Notes under the pieces: model-generated | Database searches by the model: none | What the model was told of the DNA's origin: nothing | What the model saw: only the letters and a program-made list of their open reading frames with translations | Part shown: positions 46,601-58,130 of the stretch, in pieces | Layout: each line of letters starts with the position of its first letter | Position numbering within the stretch: position 1 is the first letter of the stretch | Program-made: the position numbers and the translations under genes | NCBI GenBank assembly: GCA_009760855.2 | Contig: WPIO01000095.1 | Span: 23,501 to 87,500 of the forward strand | Origin: Cristatella mucedo | Taxonomy: Eukaryota; Bryozoa; Phylactolaemata; Cristatellidae | Reading direction: 5' to 3' | Length of the DNA: 64,000 nt

Positions 46601-46677
46601 TATGTCGGGGAAGGCCACTCTTGTCGTCTCCTCCGTAACGTCGGGGGAGCAGCCGGCACCTGTCCCTGTGGCGGCTT

Positions 46678-47055
46678 TAATAATAATAATAGTAATAATA
46701 TTACATTTGATATAGCGCCCTCAGAGAACTAAATCTCGTTTCAGGCCCTTAATACTTGCTGCAAAGAAAAGCAAGATCGAATGGTTAGTAGTTGCGTCAT
46801 CAATAAACAACAATAAACAACAGTAATAACATGGTTATGGGTGACATGCACAGGGTCAGCGTGCAAGTATGGATAGTGGCAGCATGCAGCGTCAGCTCGC
46901 ATAAGCACATAAAGGACGAAGACCGCTAAATTCTGTGACAAATAGATGCGTCTTTAGTTTCTTTTTAAATGTGGTCGAGCCAGGAGATGTGACGCACATC
47001 GGGAGAGAGTTCCGGGCTTTGGGAGCATACGAACTAAAGGCACGGTCTCCTAAAG
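46678..47055 (-). mobile_element. LINE family A 3' end
   Basis: Minus-strand copy: tail ATAATAATAATAG at the left, GCGCCCTCAGAGAACTAAAT, the CATGCACAGGGTCAGCGTGC motif, and at the right a degenerate C-terminal coding piece (reverse complement of TTTGGGAGCATACGAACTAA). It lies in the putative intron between the exons at 46.1 and 48.2 kb. Confidence 0.85.
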
Positions 47056-47435
47056 ACCTCTTGATTTTCTCCTGTCGTCCACTTTTGGATCGCCCAGTGA
47101 ATTGAGCTCGTTCGTACTGGCTTAGACGGGCTCTGAAGGCGAGGCTGGGTGCATCGCGAGATCGATGCGATTCGTCTGCTAATACTTAAGAGAAGTTCCC
47201 TCCCCGCTTTCTCCCCTCCTGCTGGGGCTGCTGATTGCACGGATCCCACCCACTCCGTGCTCCCAGAGCCGGCCTGATCTTCGCGGGTTCGCGTGCACGC
47301 CTGGGTCAAGGGCGTGCGCATTAGGCTGCCTCCGCGGAAACGAGGCTCGAACTTTTTTAAGCCACGACGAGGATAACGGATGAGGGAGGGGGGAGGCAGA
47401 GCGCCTACCGAGCCAGAGAGACCGAGGGTTTCGCG

Positions 47436-47721
47436 GGCGGCTTGTACAGTGTGGCCGACAATTGTGTATTTGATTATTGGCCGACAATTGTGTATTTGGC
47501 ATTACTAGAGCTAAAGGAGAAGAACCACCTAAAGCTATACAAAAAAGAAGCAAAATTAAGAAGCCGAAATACTACAGAAAAGTAAGACACTATGAGAAAT
47601 GATAAGAAATTGAAAATACTATTAGATACTTACTAGAATCAGGTGAGGGAGAAGATGAAAAAGGAGGGCTACATATTCAATATGGACGGCTTGTGCAATG
47701 TGGCCAGAGTTTTTGTAGCAG
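47436..47721. mobile_element. Second, partial copy of the viral element with duplicated flanks
   Basis: Positions 47,508-47,688 match 35,875-36,047 with about a dozen substitutions and one 3-bp in-frame indel (GAA-GAA-CCA versus GAA-CTA). Both copies keep a TGA after YEK. Flanking the fragment on both sides is CGGCTTGTRCARTGTGGCC (47,437-47,455 and about 47,686-47,704), which looks like a target-site duplication. A further phrase (GGCCGACAATTGTGTATTTG) is tandemly doubled at the left side. It shows the element or its remnants moved within this genome. Confidence 0.85.
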
Positions 47722-48229
47722 GATCGAACCCTGCCCGGAGATTCGATGCTTCGCCTCCGAAACGCAGATCGAGCGCCTCTCGCGCCTCGCGTGCCGTCCG
47801 AGGAACTTGCTCGACACACGCGTCCCCTCCCTGCAGAGCAGCGCTCGCGACTCGTTAGCGAACCCTCCCACACGCTCTCCCTCTCCCCCCCCCCCCGCTG
47901 AACGTCGTCGCAGCGTGCGTCTCGGCCGCGCCGCCGCCGCCGCCGCGCCAATAGGAGCGAGTCGTCAGCGAGTCCTTCGCAGAGAGCGGCCCGAGTAGAA
48001 GAAAGGTGGCGCCTGCAGGCGCCTTCGGGCACCGACCTTCTCGCGGACAAAGCTCGACGTTTCGTCAGCGGTCAACCTCGCACTTTCAACGTAAACCATG
48101 CCAAAGTCGACCTGCGACGAAATGGGTAGAGAAGTGCACAGCGACGGCTGATGCGGTGTGGGCAGCGAAGGCATCGAAGGCGGCGGCGAAGCGAGCACGT
48201 TGCGCCGGCGCTCGGCGGCCCGCACTTAC

Positions 48230-48818
48230 CGCGTCGCCGGCGCGATCCTTGCCCTGCTCAGTGATCGCCGTGACGGTTCCCGAGACGCCCGCGGCGGTCT
48301 GCTCGCCGCCTCCCGCGGCACTCTGACAGGCGCCCTGGACCTACGAGAGCCGCGGCGTTTGTGTAGCGAGCCGAAATGAGCATCGTGCTCGATTCGCAGC
48401 GAGGATGCCTCGATTTTAGATGCCTCGAGCGAGTGCGAAACGACACAGAATGACGCTGACCCGCAGCTGGCCGCGAGTCTCAGCTCGGCGCGAGCGGAGC
48501 GAGGTTTGCTTCGCATCTGATTTAAGCAAAGCATGTACGAGTCGGATGGACTCGGGAGTCGGGCTTTGCGCCGCCGGCCGTGCAGCGTACCGTCTCTGCA
48601 GCCTGGCTTAGGCGCTCCTGTCCCTGCTCGATGACGCCGCCTGCTTGCTCCTTGCCTTGCTCCAGCGTCTCGGAGCCTGCCTCTCCCAATTCGGCGGCTT
48701 TCTCCTGCGCTGCTTCCGGCGCCTGCTGCTGCTGCTCCTGCTGCTCCTGCTCGCTTCCTTCGCTCAGCGGCTGCTCTGCTCCGGGCTCCTCTGCTCTCGG
48801 CTTCTCGCTGCTTTCCAT
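48230..48818 (-). CDS. Spliced gene encoding 11-residue amphipathic repeats (exons 1 and 2)
   Basis: Exon 1 runs from the ATG at 48,818 to a donor (GAGACG|GTACGC) at 48,591: 76 codons, an acidic Glu/Gln-rich N-terminus followed by EQGKEQAGGVI and EQGQERLSQAA. Exon 2 runs from an acceptor (CTCTCGTAG) at 48,341 to a donor (GACGCG|GTAAGT): positions 48,340-48,230, 37 codons. Both exons are in phase 0. Joined, the sequence continues in 11-residue steps (ETVQGACQSAA, GGGEQTAAGVS, GTVTAITEQGK), the lipid-binding helix pattern of synucleins, perilipins and related small proteins. A direct family assignment is not secure. It lies in a CpG-rich island that may hold its promoter at about 48.85-49.5 kb. 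Confidence 0.55.
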
Positions 48819-48849
48819 GGCTGCTAAATTTTCGCGAAACGAGCTGCTG

Positions 48850-49500
48850 CTGCTGCTTCAACAGCTACCGAAGCCGCTGAGCGCTCGCGATGCTCGCCAG
48901 CGCTCTGAGCCGCCGCCGCCGCCGCCGAACTCGAAGCTGCAGCGCCACCTACCTCGGTGTGTCGTCGGGGTCGAGCGTTGCCTCGCTAGCGGAGCTTGTC
49001 CTATGGTCGAGCGTCCGCGTGAAAACCGTGGTGAAAATCTGTCGCGGCAGCTGAGCGATGCGCTGACTTTTATTTAGGCAGAAGGCCGCCGTCGTCACGA
49101 ACTGTCCTGCGCTGGCTGCGGTGTGACACAATCCAGGGGCGGTGGTGGCGGACCAGCGCTCGCTCGCTCCCGCATGCTGTCGCTGGCTGGCTCGCTCGCA
49201 CCCGCGGGCCGAGCGCAGGGGGGGCGGGGCCTGCGGAGGAGCCGCGGTGCAGAACGACGCGCAGCCGTCCTCGAAGTAGCGACAGCACGGTTGGGGATAA
49301 AGGGCGTGACGCGGTGCCGCTGCACATTTACGCACGACCGGAGCGGCAACGCACTCGCTTCGGCTGCTCGTCCGCGGGACTCGAGCTTCCGCTTCCGCTG
49401 CGGCTGGCAGCAGCGGAGAGGTCAACCGAAACATGCTGGCTACCAGCGGCTGCGGCGTGTACGCTGACGCAGCGACCCGCCTGGGGGCCCCCAATCTGTC
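48850..49500. promoter_or_regulatory. CpG-rich island upstream of the 11-residue-repeat gene
   Basis: Dense CpG dinucleotides in contrast to the surrounding sequence, immediately 5' of the minus-strand ATG at 48,818. This is typical of an animal CpG-island promoter. No TATA box is evident. Open frames on both strands are a by-product of the GC-rich composition. Confidence 0.35.
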
Positions 49501-50320
49501 CCCCCCCCCGAGGGTCTGTGGCGTCAGGAGAATATTCTATTGCGCCGCGCACGATGCGGACCGAGCTGCGCTGGCTGAGCGAATGCAGGGTCCCGTGTAC
49601 AAACGGTTTGCTTGCCATGCAGGTGCGTCCAGCGATCCAAATGTGTACACTCTAAAAACAGGTGCAACTATATGTGGGCCTAATCTCTACATTCGTGTAC
49701 AACGCATGTGTATAACGTGTATAACGCATAACATGCATTTGAGAATGCGTACATTAATTCAGACGAACTCTTAAAACCATACATTGCATACACTATTGCA
49801 TTGCATACCCTACGCGAACACATTACCTTCGTAGGTATGCGCATAAGTAGTGGCCGAGCCACGGGCAGGGGGAGGCATTTGCCCCTCACCCACTACAGTG
49901 GGGCAGCGACCTGGGAGACCCCTATTCCTACGCCCCCTCACCGTCAATCGCGATGAAATTAATCCCACTCGGTAAGTAACCGCCGAGTTCGTGTCTTCGG
50001 TTTTGCACTAAAATGTTTTACTAATTGCGGGTCCGGCCCAGGCTGGGAGGTGTTCTGGGAAGCAGCCCCCCCCCCCGAAACCGCCGACCGAGAGAGCAGT
50101 CGCTCCCTGCTATAAGCCGCTCTGGATGAGATCGAGTGGCAGCCCCTTACTGACTTGACAACCGCAGCCACGCCCATGCTCACAGAATAGCATGGTGGCG
50201 TGAGCGGTCTTGCAACAGCCACTGAGGGGTCAGCCGTTGAAACATGCTGAAAAGAATTACAAACTGCAGGGCCTCGGTGGGCGGCACATATTTTTTCTTT
50301 TCTTTAATAGACTTAATTCG
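49501..50320. other. Host intergenic DNA
   Basis: No gene or repeat is recognised apart from C-runs near 49,501 and 50,070. Confidence 0.4.
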
Positions 50321-50328
50321 TTTTATTT

Positions 50329-50456
<128 letters not shown>

Positions 50457-50754
50457 ACATTGTTATTATGTTTATTTAGTTGATATTATTTTATTCGTTT
50501 TATTCAATTTTTTTAATTTTGTGGTTCCCGTTTAGATTTTTTGGTTCAACAATTTTTGGCTTGAATTAGGAGCGCTAAGTTTAATTTATCATTAGCGGGC
50601 ATGCCCGCCCTAAATTGCTGCAGGCAATGGTCAATACCTAGAGCCCACGTGAGTCCCTGCAGAAGCAGGTCCTAAAGCTATGCCTGAAAATTCGAGAGTG
50701 ACCGATTTGAGCTATTTGCTATTAGCGGGAAGCTAGGCTGGCGAAGTAAAAGGG

Positions 50755-50870
50755 GTCTATTATAAAAAATACTAAAAATAGTAATATACTTGTTTAGCAC
50801 CCTCAGAGAACTTAATGTCTTTCTGAACACTTTACATTTACTGTAAGGGAATACAGACGCAGTGATGCTT
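50755..50870 (-). mobile_element. LINE family A tail
   Basis: Minus-strand tail signature (TTTAGCACCCTCAGAGAACT, CTTTCTGAACACTTTACATT) with divergence from the consensus. Confidence 0.7.
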
Positions 50871-50934
50871 CGAGGCGGTGATGATTTCTTGGGCGATCCT
50901 CCACGGAAAGAATAACCGTAATGCAATTTCGTGG

Positions 50935-52425
50935 TAATCAGAATAACAGCTGTCAGCTACATAGTGCAACAGCTAGGCTGTGTTTTGATTAGGGGGTACG
51001 AGCTTGAGGTGTGAGTCAATATATAGTGACGAGGTTTTGGGCACTTTCCCTTTGTACGATTAAGGCGTCGTCTGTGCACAGACCAAAGTCTTAGTCCTCG
51101 GCTGTCAGTTTAGGCCCACCTATAGCATCTGTTGTGCTGTGTCACCACATACGCACGCGTGCACGAAAGCACGCACGCACAGACACCCACACATACACAC
51201 AAACACACACTCGAGCGTGGGCGCGAACGCACATACACAAGCATGGTGCTCGTATTCATGTTGTTTATCAAGCACGATACCACTCACCATTCAATCGTGT
51301 TTCCTTTGCAGCAAATGTACACCTAGAAAGAGATTGAGTTCTCTGAGGGTGCTTTATCAAGTGTGTTATTATTGTTATTATTATTATTATTATTCAGGGT
51401 CTGTTCAAGTCCTACTGTAGGCAATCATTTAATGCCCCTTTGAAGTGGTGATAACCGCTAAGGCTCTTCTCTAAGCTGCATTTGCAAAATTGGCTCGCAG
51501 ATCGCAGCGGAGCGCCTATGGACACGCCCATATGTCGCTGGCAATGCTACACTGACTTCGGTCTTACCTCAGCGAGAGATGTCAGTGTCGATGCAAATAA
51601 ATCTAGGTCATCTAGAGAGCCCCTACAGTATTCGACGGTGACATTACTCGGCGACGGCCTATCTATCACGTGCTCAGTCGCAACTAACGAGAATAGGCGG
51701 AAAAAAGGCAGGCAAAGGGGAAAGAGCATGTGGATGTTACCTAAGCCCCGGTGTGACGGCGAAGCCAGAAATCGGGCAAGCTGCCGTAGTGACGAGCGCG
51801 ACTAGCCTGGCTCCAAGAGTGAGGATGCCATTATTGCTGTTTCTGTTTAAATCTTGCAATTTAATGATAACCAGAACAAATTTTCCGCCATGAAGTGCCG
51901 TAGCCCGGCTGTTTTGACGCTAAGAGGTTAAAACTTGAGGTTTGGCCAAAATATAGTGCCAAAGCTTTCGATAAGTTCTGTCGGCACGATTACGGTGTCG
52001 TCTTTGAACAGCCGAAAGTTTTAGTCTGCGGTTATCAGTTTAGGCCCAACAATGGTATCTACTCAGTTTTGTCATCATGTACACACACGCACACGCACAC
52101 AAATACAGTCGAACTTACACACTCGCACTGTTGGGGCTTAAGCCAGCAGTCAGATTCTGGCATTGCACAGCATAAGTCGTGGGTTCAAGTCCTGCTGCAG
52201 GTACATTGCCCACTTCGTTTGAGGTGGTAACCACTAAGGCTCTTCTCTCTTCAGCACGTGCCGTGCTGATCGTCAGATCTCCTTCGAGAGCACTCCTCTC
52301 AGCACGTCAAGGCATCACTGGCGTCAGTGCTAAACTGGATTAGGTCCTACATCAACGAGGGGGGCGTCTGAATGTAGATGTACGCGAATGTCGGTCATCT
52401 AGGGAGCAGCTACAGTATAGGATAC
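50935..52425. repeat. Diverged direct duplication (two units), interrupted by a LINE tail
   Basis: Unit 1 (about 50,935-51,640) and unit 2 (about 51,855-52,425) share ordered blocks: GCTTGAGGT/ACTTGAGGT, CAGTTTAGGCCCA, a CA-rich run, TTCAAGTCCTRCTGYAGG, AAGGCTCTTCTCT, and RTCATCTAGRGAGC. The TTCAAGTCC part resembles a pol III B box and the last block enters reverse-transcriptase-like coding, so the unit may be a SINE plus LINE composite that was duplicated. Confidence 0.6.
51255..51398 (+). mobile_element. LINE family A 3' tail
   Basis: Tail-only copy (CAATCGTGTTTCCTTTGCAG ... GAAAGAGATTGAGTTCTCTG ... ATT repeat) inserted into unit 1 of the duplication. Confidence 0.85.
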
Positions 52426-52745
52426 TTCGATGCACGATCTTGAGCTCATTATTTTTTACTGTGCACATTCTCTCCCTCTGACCGATGTCGTCGCTAAACG
52501 AAATCGTGGCTGTCGCGTCTACGCTGACGACACTCAGCTCTACGCCTCCTTCGGCCTCCCGAAGCCTCGCTCCTCATGCGACTCGCTTAGTTCTCTAGCT
52601 GCCTGCATCCACGAAATTCGCATTTGGTTGGCCAGTAGATTCCTAAAGCTTAGCGACGACATGACCAATATAATAGTTCCATGCAAGCCTAGTGCCATCC
52701 TGAAGTTGGAAGACCTGACCCTAAAATATGATCATCTCGCATCAC
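52340..52745 (+). mobile_element. LINE family C reverse transcriptase fragment (left half)
   Basis: The plus strand encodes the RT catalytic region: a VYADDTQLYASF box (motif C YADD, about 52,525-52,560), then IHEIRIWLASRFLKLSDD. The open frame 52,430-52,753 belongs to it. It stops where LINE B begins on the opposite strand. The continuation is at 56,041-56,225, so LINE B and a SINE inserted into it. Confidence 0.75.
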
Positions 52746-53389
52746 CCCAGTAGCGTCTGCCAGCAATCTGTGTGTGCCATTTCAAGATGACTTGCGTAAT
52801 GTATCTTCGCCTGTAACTGCACAAAGCCATATAGACTATATGGGTGATACGCAGGAGAGTTTTGTATAGCACACTCACAGCCTAAGCAGCTTTCGGTACG
52901 CATTCGGTAGCCAGCAGACTTCGTCTCACGCAACAAAGAGAAAGTGCGAAGGATAGTAGTGTCAGGAGAGCAGTTGAGGTAGTGAGTAGCATGGAAGTAG
53001 CAGCTCAGGACCACTGGAAAGAATGAGCCATAGTCGGCAGCATGAGAGTAGTTGACGTTGCGTAAGAATTGTGGAAGCGAGTTCCAGAGTCTATGACCTG
53101 CAGAGGTAAAGCTTCTGTCACCATCGGTCTTTAAGCGCAGGAATGGAACAGCTAATTTATTGTCCATAGTGTTTTCAGCCTCCACGTGCCTGAGGGCACG
53201 AGGAGGCTGAAACTGGTGCAGCACTTCAGCTAGGTATGGAGGAGCCAAGCCGCCGCCGACCTTGTGGGTCAGCATAAGAGCTTTGCTCTGTATCCGTTGA
53301 TCAACCGGTAGCCATCCTAGCTCTTTTAGCAAAGGAGACACGTGCTCAAACCTCCGAGACTTAAAAACTAGCCTTGCAGCCATATTCAT
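52742..53389 (-). pseudogene. LINE B C-terminal region, longest intact frame
   Basis: Open run of 215 codons with LVFKSRRFEHVSPLLKELGW, LPVDQRIQSKALMLTHK, LAVPFLRLKTDGDRSF and LWNSLPQF, all typical of the region downstream of the RT in L2/CR1-like elements. It shares its end with the fragments at 2.1 and 40.4 kb. Confidence 0.8.
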
Positions 53390-53631
53390 AGCCAGCTGCA
53401 GTGGCGTAGTTGCTTTTTTGGTAGCCCAGCCAAAAGGGAATTACAATAATCAAGCCGTGACTACGCAAAGGAGCTAGTTAAATTTTTTGCAGGCCACTGT
53501 GGAGGACAGCTCTGAATTTTAGATAAGGATCGGACGAGATGGTTAGCTGTAAAAGCAGTCTTCTGAATGCAGCTTTTAAAATTGAGGCAGCTGTCGAAAA
53601 CGACGCCTAAATTTCGAGCACGTGGTGATGG

Positions 53632-54170
53632 TCACACATCAGCATCGCCTATTAGAAGAGCAAAGCCTTCTAATCCAGTCACACGCTTAGGGTTTCCTTT
53701 GAGCAGCAGTTTGGTTTTATCGTCATTTAATTTCAAGAGATTTTCCGACATCCAGGATCGAATGTCGGCAAGGCAAGTATTCAGTTTATCAGTTGCTGCA
53801 TCAGATTCCGACGGTTTGAATGAGAAATGCAGCTGAGTATCGTCAGCATAAAAATGATATCCTTTTTCATGGGCCTTAATCAATTTTCCAAGAGGTTGAG
53901 TAAAAATGGAGAACAGCAAGGGACCAAGGACGGACCCTTGAGCAACTCCACAGGTGACCCGTCTCGTGTGTGAGGCCTGACCCCCACACGACACGGATTG
54001 AACACGATCTGACAACTACAATTTAAACCACGCCAGTGCCTCGTCTGCCAGACCGATCGTTGTTCTCAATCGTTCAAGTAGGACATAGTGATAAATAGTG
54101 TCGAAGGCAGCTGAGAGATCTATCAGAGCTAGGGCAGTGACATTTCCGTCATCGTTGCCACTTAGAATGT
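53632..54170 (-). pseudogene. LINE B reverse transcriptase catalytic core
   Basis: Contains motif A (LALIDLSAAFDTI), the SVLGPLLF motif B region and the YADDT motif C with its two aspartates intact, then LNTCLADIRSWMSENLLKLN and an NDDKTKLLL block. An in-frame stop lies between the motif A tract and the open frame that begins at 54,015. The core residues are conserved, so the copy is not very old. Confidence 0.85.
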
Positions 54171-55883
54171 CATTGTTAACAAGGAGGAGAGCAGAGAGGA
54201 GTGCTGCCTCTTGTATCCTGATTGGAATGTTTCTGACAATTCATTCTTTCCAATATGCGCAACCAGCTGGTTAGCGACAATTTTTCCAAGAATCTTTGAC
54301 AAGAAAGAAAGAAGGGAAATTGGGCTATAGTTTGCAACGACGTATGTGTATACAATCCAGGCTCTTTAAAGTATCGGTCTAACGATTGCCGATTTAAAGG
54401 ACTTGGGTACGACCCTTTTTTCCAAAGAAGCATTACAAATCTCGGTTGTGGCAGGGCTAAGTTGGTCTGCCAGTGAAGACCACAGAGATGATGGTATAGG
54501 GTCTTCAGGAGACGAGCTCTTTTTACTAGACCGTATTAAGGTAGCTAAATCGCATGCAGAAACCTTGGAGAAACTTTTGAGGAAGGTCACAGATTGTGAT
54601 TCCACAATTGCTTTACTCTGAGGGGGCTTTATGCAGGCACGAATGTGCAGTTTTTTCAGTAAAGAAGGCTGAAAACCTTTCAGATGAGCCGTTAATATCT
54701 GGGGAGTCAGACCTCTCAGCATTGGCCAGAAAATTGTTTACTGTCTCGTAAATCTATTTTAGGTCCTACTGGCAGGAATTTAGTTTTCGATTGAAAAAAA
54801 GAAGCCCTGAATTGTTTAAGCTTCCAGGTGTAAACTCGAAGTAGGCCTTTGAAATGGACTAGGTCTGCAACAGACCCCGATTTCTTAAAACAGCGTTCAA
54901 GTCTGCACTTAACAACGTCTAACATCTTTTGAAGTTTTTTGTGAATTGAAAAGAATCTCCACGACTCTGTACACGCATAGAATGAACGGGAGCGTGCTTG
55001 TCGAGAGCACCTCCAAGTGTCACGTTCACTGCATCACTGAGGGTATCGAGGCTGTCGGTCGAGTCTGGATGCAGATCAAGAAGGCCTGCATCGCAAACAG
55101 ATTTAAAAAACGTGTCCATGTCGATGCGTTTTAAGTTACTTCGCTGGACAAGATCAACAGCTGCCCTGCACGTACAAGGGAGAAGGAACAGCAAACGAGA
55201 CCGAACCACGATCCGAGGGGGTCAGCGGGCACACCACATGGTCAGTGGGGAAGACATCCTTAGTGATCACGAGATCTAGAACATGGCCAACGACGTGGGT
55301 GGAATCATTAACGTGGTGAACCAAACCAAAATTCTCCAGACAGTCAAGAAATGAGCGGACCTGGCGGTTGATAGAGTTGCCAGCGTGAATATTGACGTCT
55401 CCAGCAATCCGTTACGGCCTGTCGCACACACATATTTCAGTGAGGAATTCCGAAAACTCCTCTATAAACAAGTTTAGATAGCCAGAAGGAGGTCGGTATA
55501 TCACTGTGAGAGGCATTGTCTTTGATGAGGACCTGATTGCAATTGATTCAAACAAAGGTCTATGCGAAAAACTGCACATATATAGCCAAAAGATTCACGA
55601 ACCACAACTGCAACTCCGCCTCCAACCTTGTCAGAAGGCATGGACTGATAGAATGAGAACCCGGGTGGGGTGGTCTCAGATATACAGCTACTGGAACGGG
55701 GCGTCATCCAAATTTCGGTAAGCAGAAATGAATCTAGCTTCTCCTAGACTTTTCATTGGATGAGGGAATTGCCTTCACTGTCAAGTCGGCCCAGTGTCAG
55801 TTAAGCGACACTACCAAAGTCAGAACCTTAGAAATTGTACGAAAGTCAAACTAGTTCACGCATCGTGACATAATACAAATCTT

Positions 55884-56037
55884 GGCTGATTTAACAGCCA
55901 CATAGCGTTAGAAAACCTCATCGGCTATTACCACCGCTTGCAGCTAGCAATAAAGGATCGCTCAACTGCGGGATTCGAGCCCACGACCACGGTCGTGAAG
56001 AGCGAGCACCTTATCTCCTGGGATATCACGGGCCCAA
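55884..56037 (-). mobile_element. tRNA-derived SINE, family B
   Basis: Minus-strand copy (tail TTGGCTGATTTAACAGCC at the left; B box complement GGGATTCGAGCCC at about 55,970; A-box side at the right). Nested in LINE family C. Confidence 0.82.
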
Positions 56038-56040
56038 TAG

Positions 56041-56225
56041 AACTTCGGTTACTTCAGCTTCCTTTATTCAGTATTCCCAGCCTGCACCGTTAATCGCCTG
56101 CAACTGGCGAAAAACTGTGCCGCTCGTCTGGTCTATCGTCAATGGCGCACCTGTCGTACCATGGCACTTCCTTCGGAGATTCACTGGCTTCCTATACAAC
56201 ATCGAATTGAGTTCAAAATCCACTC
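56041..56225 (+). mobile_element. LINE family C fragment (right half)
   Basis: Encodes VNRLQLAKNCAARLVYRQ and then IHWLPIQHRIEFKIHSVR, which is the region that normally follows the RT core. Same strand as, and logically downstream of, 52,340-52,745. Confidence 0.7.
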
Positions 56226-57130
56226 AGTCCGCAGTAGCGGGAGGCAAATCGATCGTGCGGCCCAAAGAAGTGCAGCAGGAAACCAAAGCCGCAGAAGGCA
56301 GACAACGGAAGCGAGCTCTTTCGCCTCCTGCTTTGCTTTTGCACTGCCGGTGCGGAGCAGCGTGCAGGTGAGCGGCAGTCGTCGCTTTACTAAGCAGTTT
56401 ACTTTGTCTAAGCGCTTTATCGAACCCGTCGCCTGTTTGGTGGCTAGAGGAGACGCACCGGCCGGCTCGCGCTAGGACCGCCGCCGTCCGACTTGGCGCT
56501 CGCCAAGCGAGAGAGCTCGCGCCAAGCGAGAGAGCTCCCATCCTATTCGCGTCCCGCTTGCGGCCGAATAACAGCTTTATTTTTAGAGACCACGATATGG
56601 GCCGAGAGCGGCGGCGGCCAGCCGCAGGCCCTGCTGCAACTCGCCCGCCGCTGCCGCCCGCCCCCTCCGGCGTCCGTCCCCGCGCGCAGCTGCGGTCGGC
56701 GCCCCAACCGAGCGTGCCGGGCCAACCGCCGCCCGCAGTCGGTCACCCCCTAAGGAGCGCTCTGGTCCTGATCCGGCATGTCGCGCGCCACGCGAGCGTC
56801 TGCCCGCTCATGTGACGGGAAATGGACTGGAGGTGCCAGGATGGCGCTCGCCGGTTGAGACGAGGAGGGCGGTGGGATACGCGAGCGCTGCAGCAGCTGA
56901 GTTGGGGGGGCAATGGCAAGTTTATCTCATGGAGCTACTTTTGGCTCTCAGTTCGGTATCGGCAGGGCGGCCAGTTGAGATTCGAATTCGCAAGCACTTT
57001 TTATTGCCAGGCGTCACGCGCGCGCCACACTAAAGAGCTCCCTACCTAGTGGTTTGCCGCCGCAACGAAAGTGCGGTGCGTCGAAGTGCTCGCTCGTTTG
57101 CGAGCGCGCGCGTGCGATGTAAAAGCAAGA
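56226..57130. other. CpG-rich stretch, no gene recognised
   Basis: GC-rich with many CpGs and overlapping open frames on both strands. No domain or credible splice pattern was found. It may be a promoter-type CpG island. Confidence 0.35.
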
Positions 57131-57137
57131 CGTGAAA

Positions 57138-57290
57138 GGCTAGCCGATTCAACAGCCTCGTTTAAACTTCGGAAGCGGAAGAGTCTTTGCGGCTACCACT
57201 CTGCTTGCAGGAAGCAATAAAAGAATCGCCCACTGCAGGACTGGAAACCACAACCTACATAGTAAAATGCGAGTACTTAAAGGCTAAGAC
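57138..57290 (-). mobile_element. tRNA-derived SINE, family B
   Basis: Diverged minus-strand copy (AGCCGATTCAACAGCCTCG at the left, CGCCCACTGCAGGACTGG as the degenerate B-box side). Confidence 0.75.
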
Positions 57291-57967
57291 CTGCGTTTCG
57301 GAGCGCTGCCGTTACGAATGCGTGTTGTGGCACCAAAACTAAAGTCTTTCGCTCAAGCTCAACACCTGTATCAGGTGTTAAACCTTGCAGCACCGTTCAG
57401 CACCGCTGGCGGAACTAGGACCTCGGAGCTGACGACGAATCGCAGTAGCAGCACCACTGCATTACCGCGACATATGGCGACGGCAGCGGAATGCGACAGC
57501 AATCATAAGCGATCGTACCTTAATAACCAGTCCCCGTTCTTACGTTTAGCAAGCACTATGTTGCACAGCGCGTAAGCGGCCACGTGTCCGACGAATGAAG
57601 CAGCAGGTATAGAGCCGCATTTGCACGCGGTCCGTCTTGCTACTGTCCTACTTCCGTTTCCCTTTCAGTCTTTGGTGCATACGTCAGCAAAACAGGGAAG
57701 GCGGTCCAAGACTGATGAGAGACTGGACGGATACTCAGAAGCTGAGCATGGCTAAGGTGAATTGATAACTGCTTAACCATATGGAAGGATTATGTATATA
57801 TTTGTACGCGTGCAATTGCCTAAGAAGGAGATAAGACCTAACGAACGACCAATCGTGGGCGCCGCCAGGGGCGCGCCTTCTTCCCTGCTTCGAAAGGCGT
57901 GACGGACGACGTGACTGGCGGAATCGTTGACGCATTCCACGAGAGTCCCTGCTGACAGCTTAGTAAT
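57291..57967. other. Host DNA, nothing recognised
   Basis: Short overlapping frames only; no repeat family is recognised. Confidence 0.4.
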
Positions 57968-58130
57968 GATATTGATATAATAATGATGCACTTGATAAAG
58001 CGCCCTCAGAGAACTTAATCTCTCTCTAGGCGCTTTACATTTGCTATAAAGTGAAATGCAATGGAATGGTAAGTAAAATCATGCTTGGAAAACAAACAAA
58101 ATGAATAATATGGTTAGGGGTGACATGCAC
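57968..58130 (-). mobile_element. LINE family A tail
   Basis: Minus-strand copy with GCACTTGATAAAGCGCCCTC, CTCTCTCTAGGCGCTTTACA and the ATGGTTAGGGGTGACATGCA motif. Confidence 0.88.

Larger units (their letters stand above)
52742..55760 (-). mobile_element. Near-full-length LINE family B (L2/CR1-like), broken
   Basis: Reading down the minus strand: an AP-endonuclease part (PPGFSFYQSMPSDKVGGGVA at 55,650; YRPPSGYLNLF and GDVNIHAG about 55,350-55,500; VVGHVLDLVI about 55,270); a linker; the RT with SSSPEDPIPSSLW (54,510), IDLSAAFDTI (motif A, about 54,120), CGVAQGSVLGPLLFSIF (53,900-53,955) and YADDTQLHFSF (motif C, about 53,830); and a C-terminal domain with LWNSLPQFLRN, open for 215 codons (52,742-53,389). 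It is split by frameshifts and stops (including a TAA in the endonuclease), so it is inactive. Confidence 0.88.
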
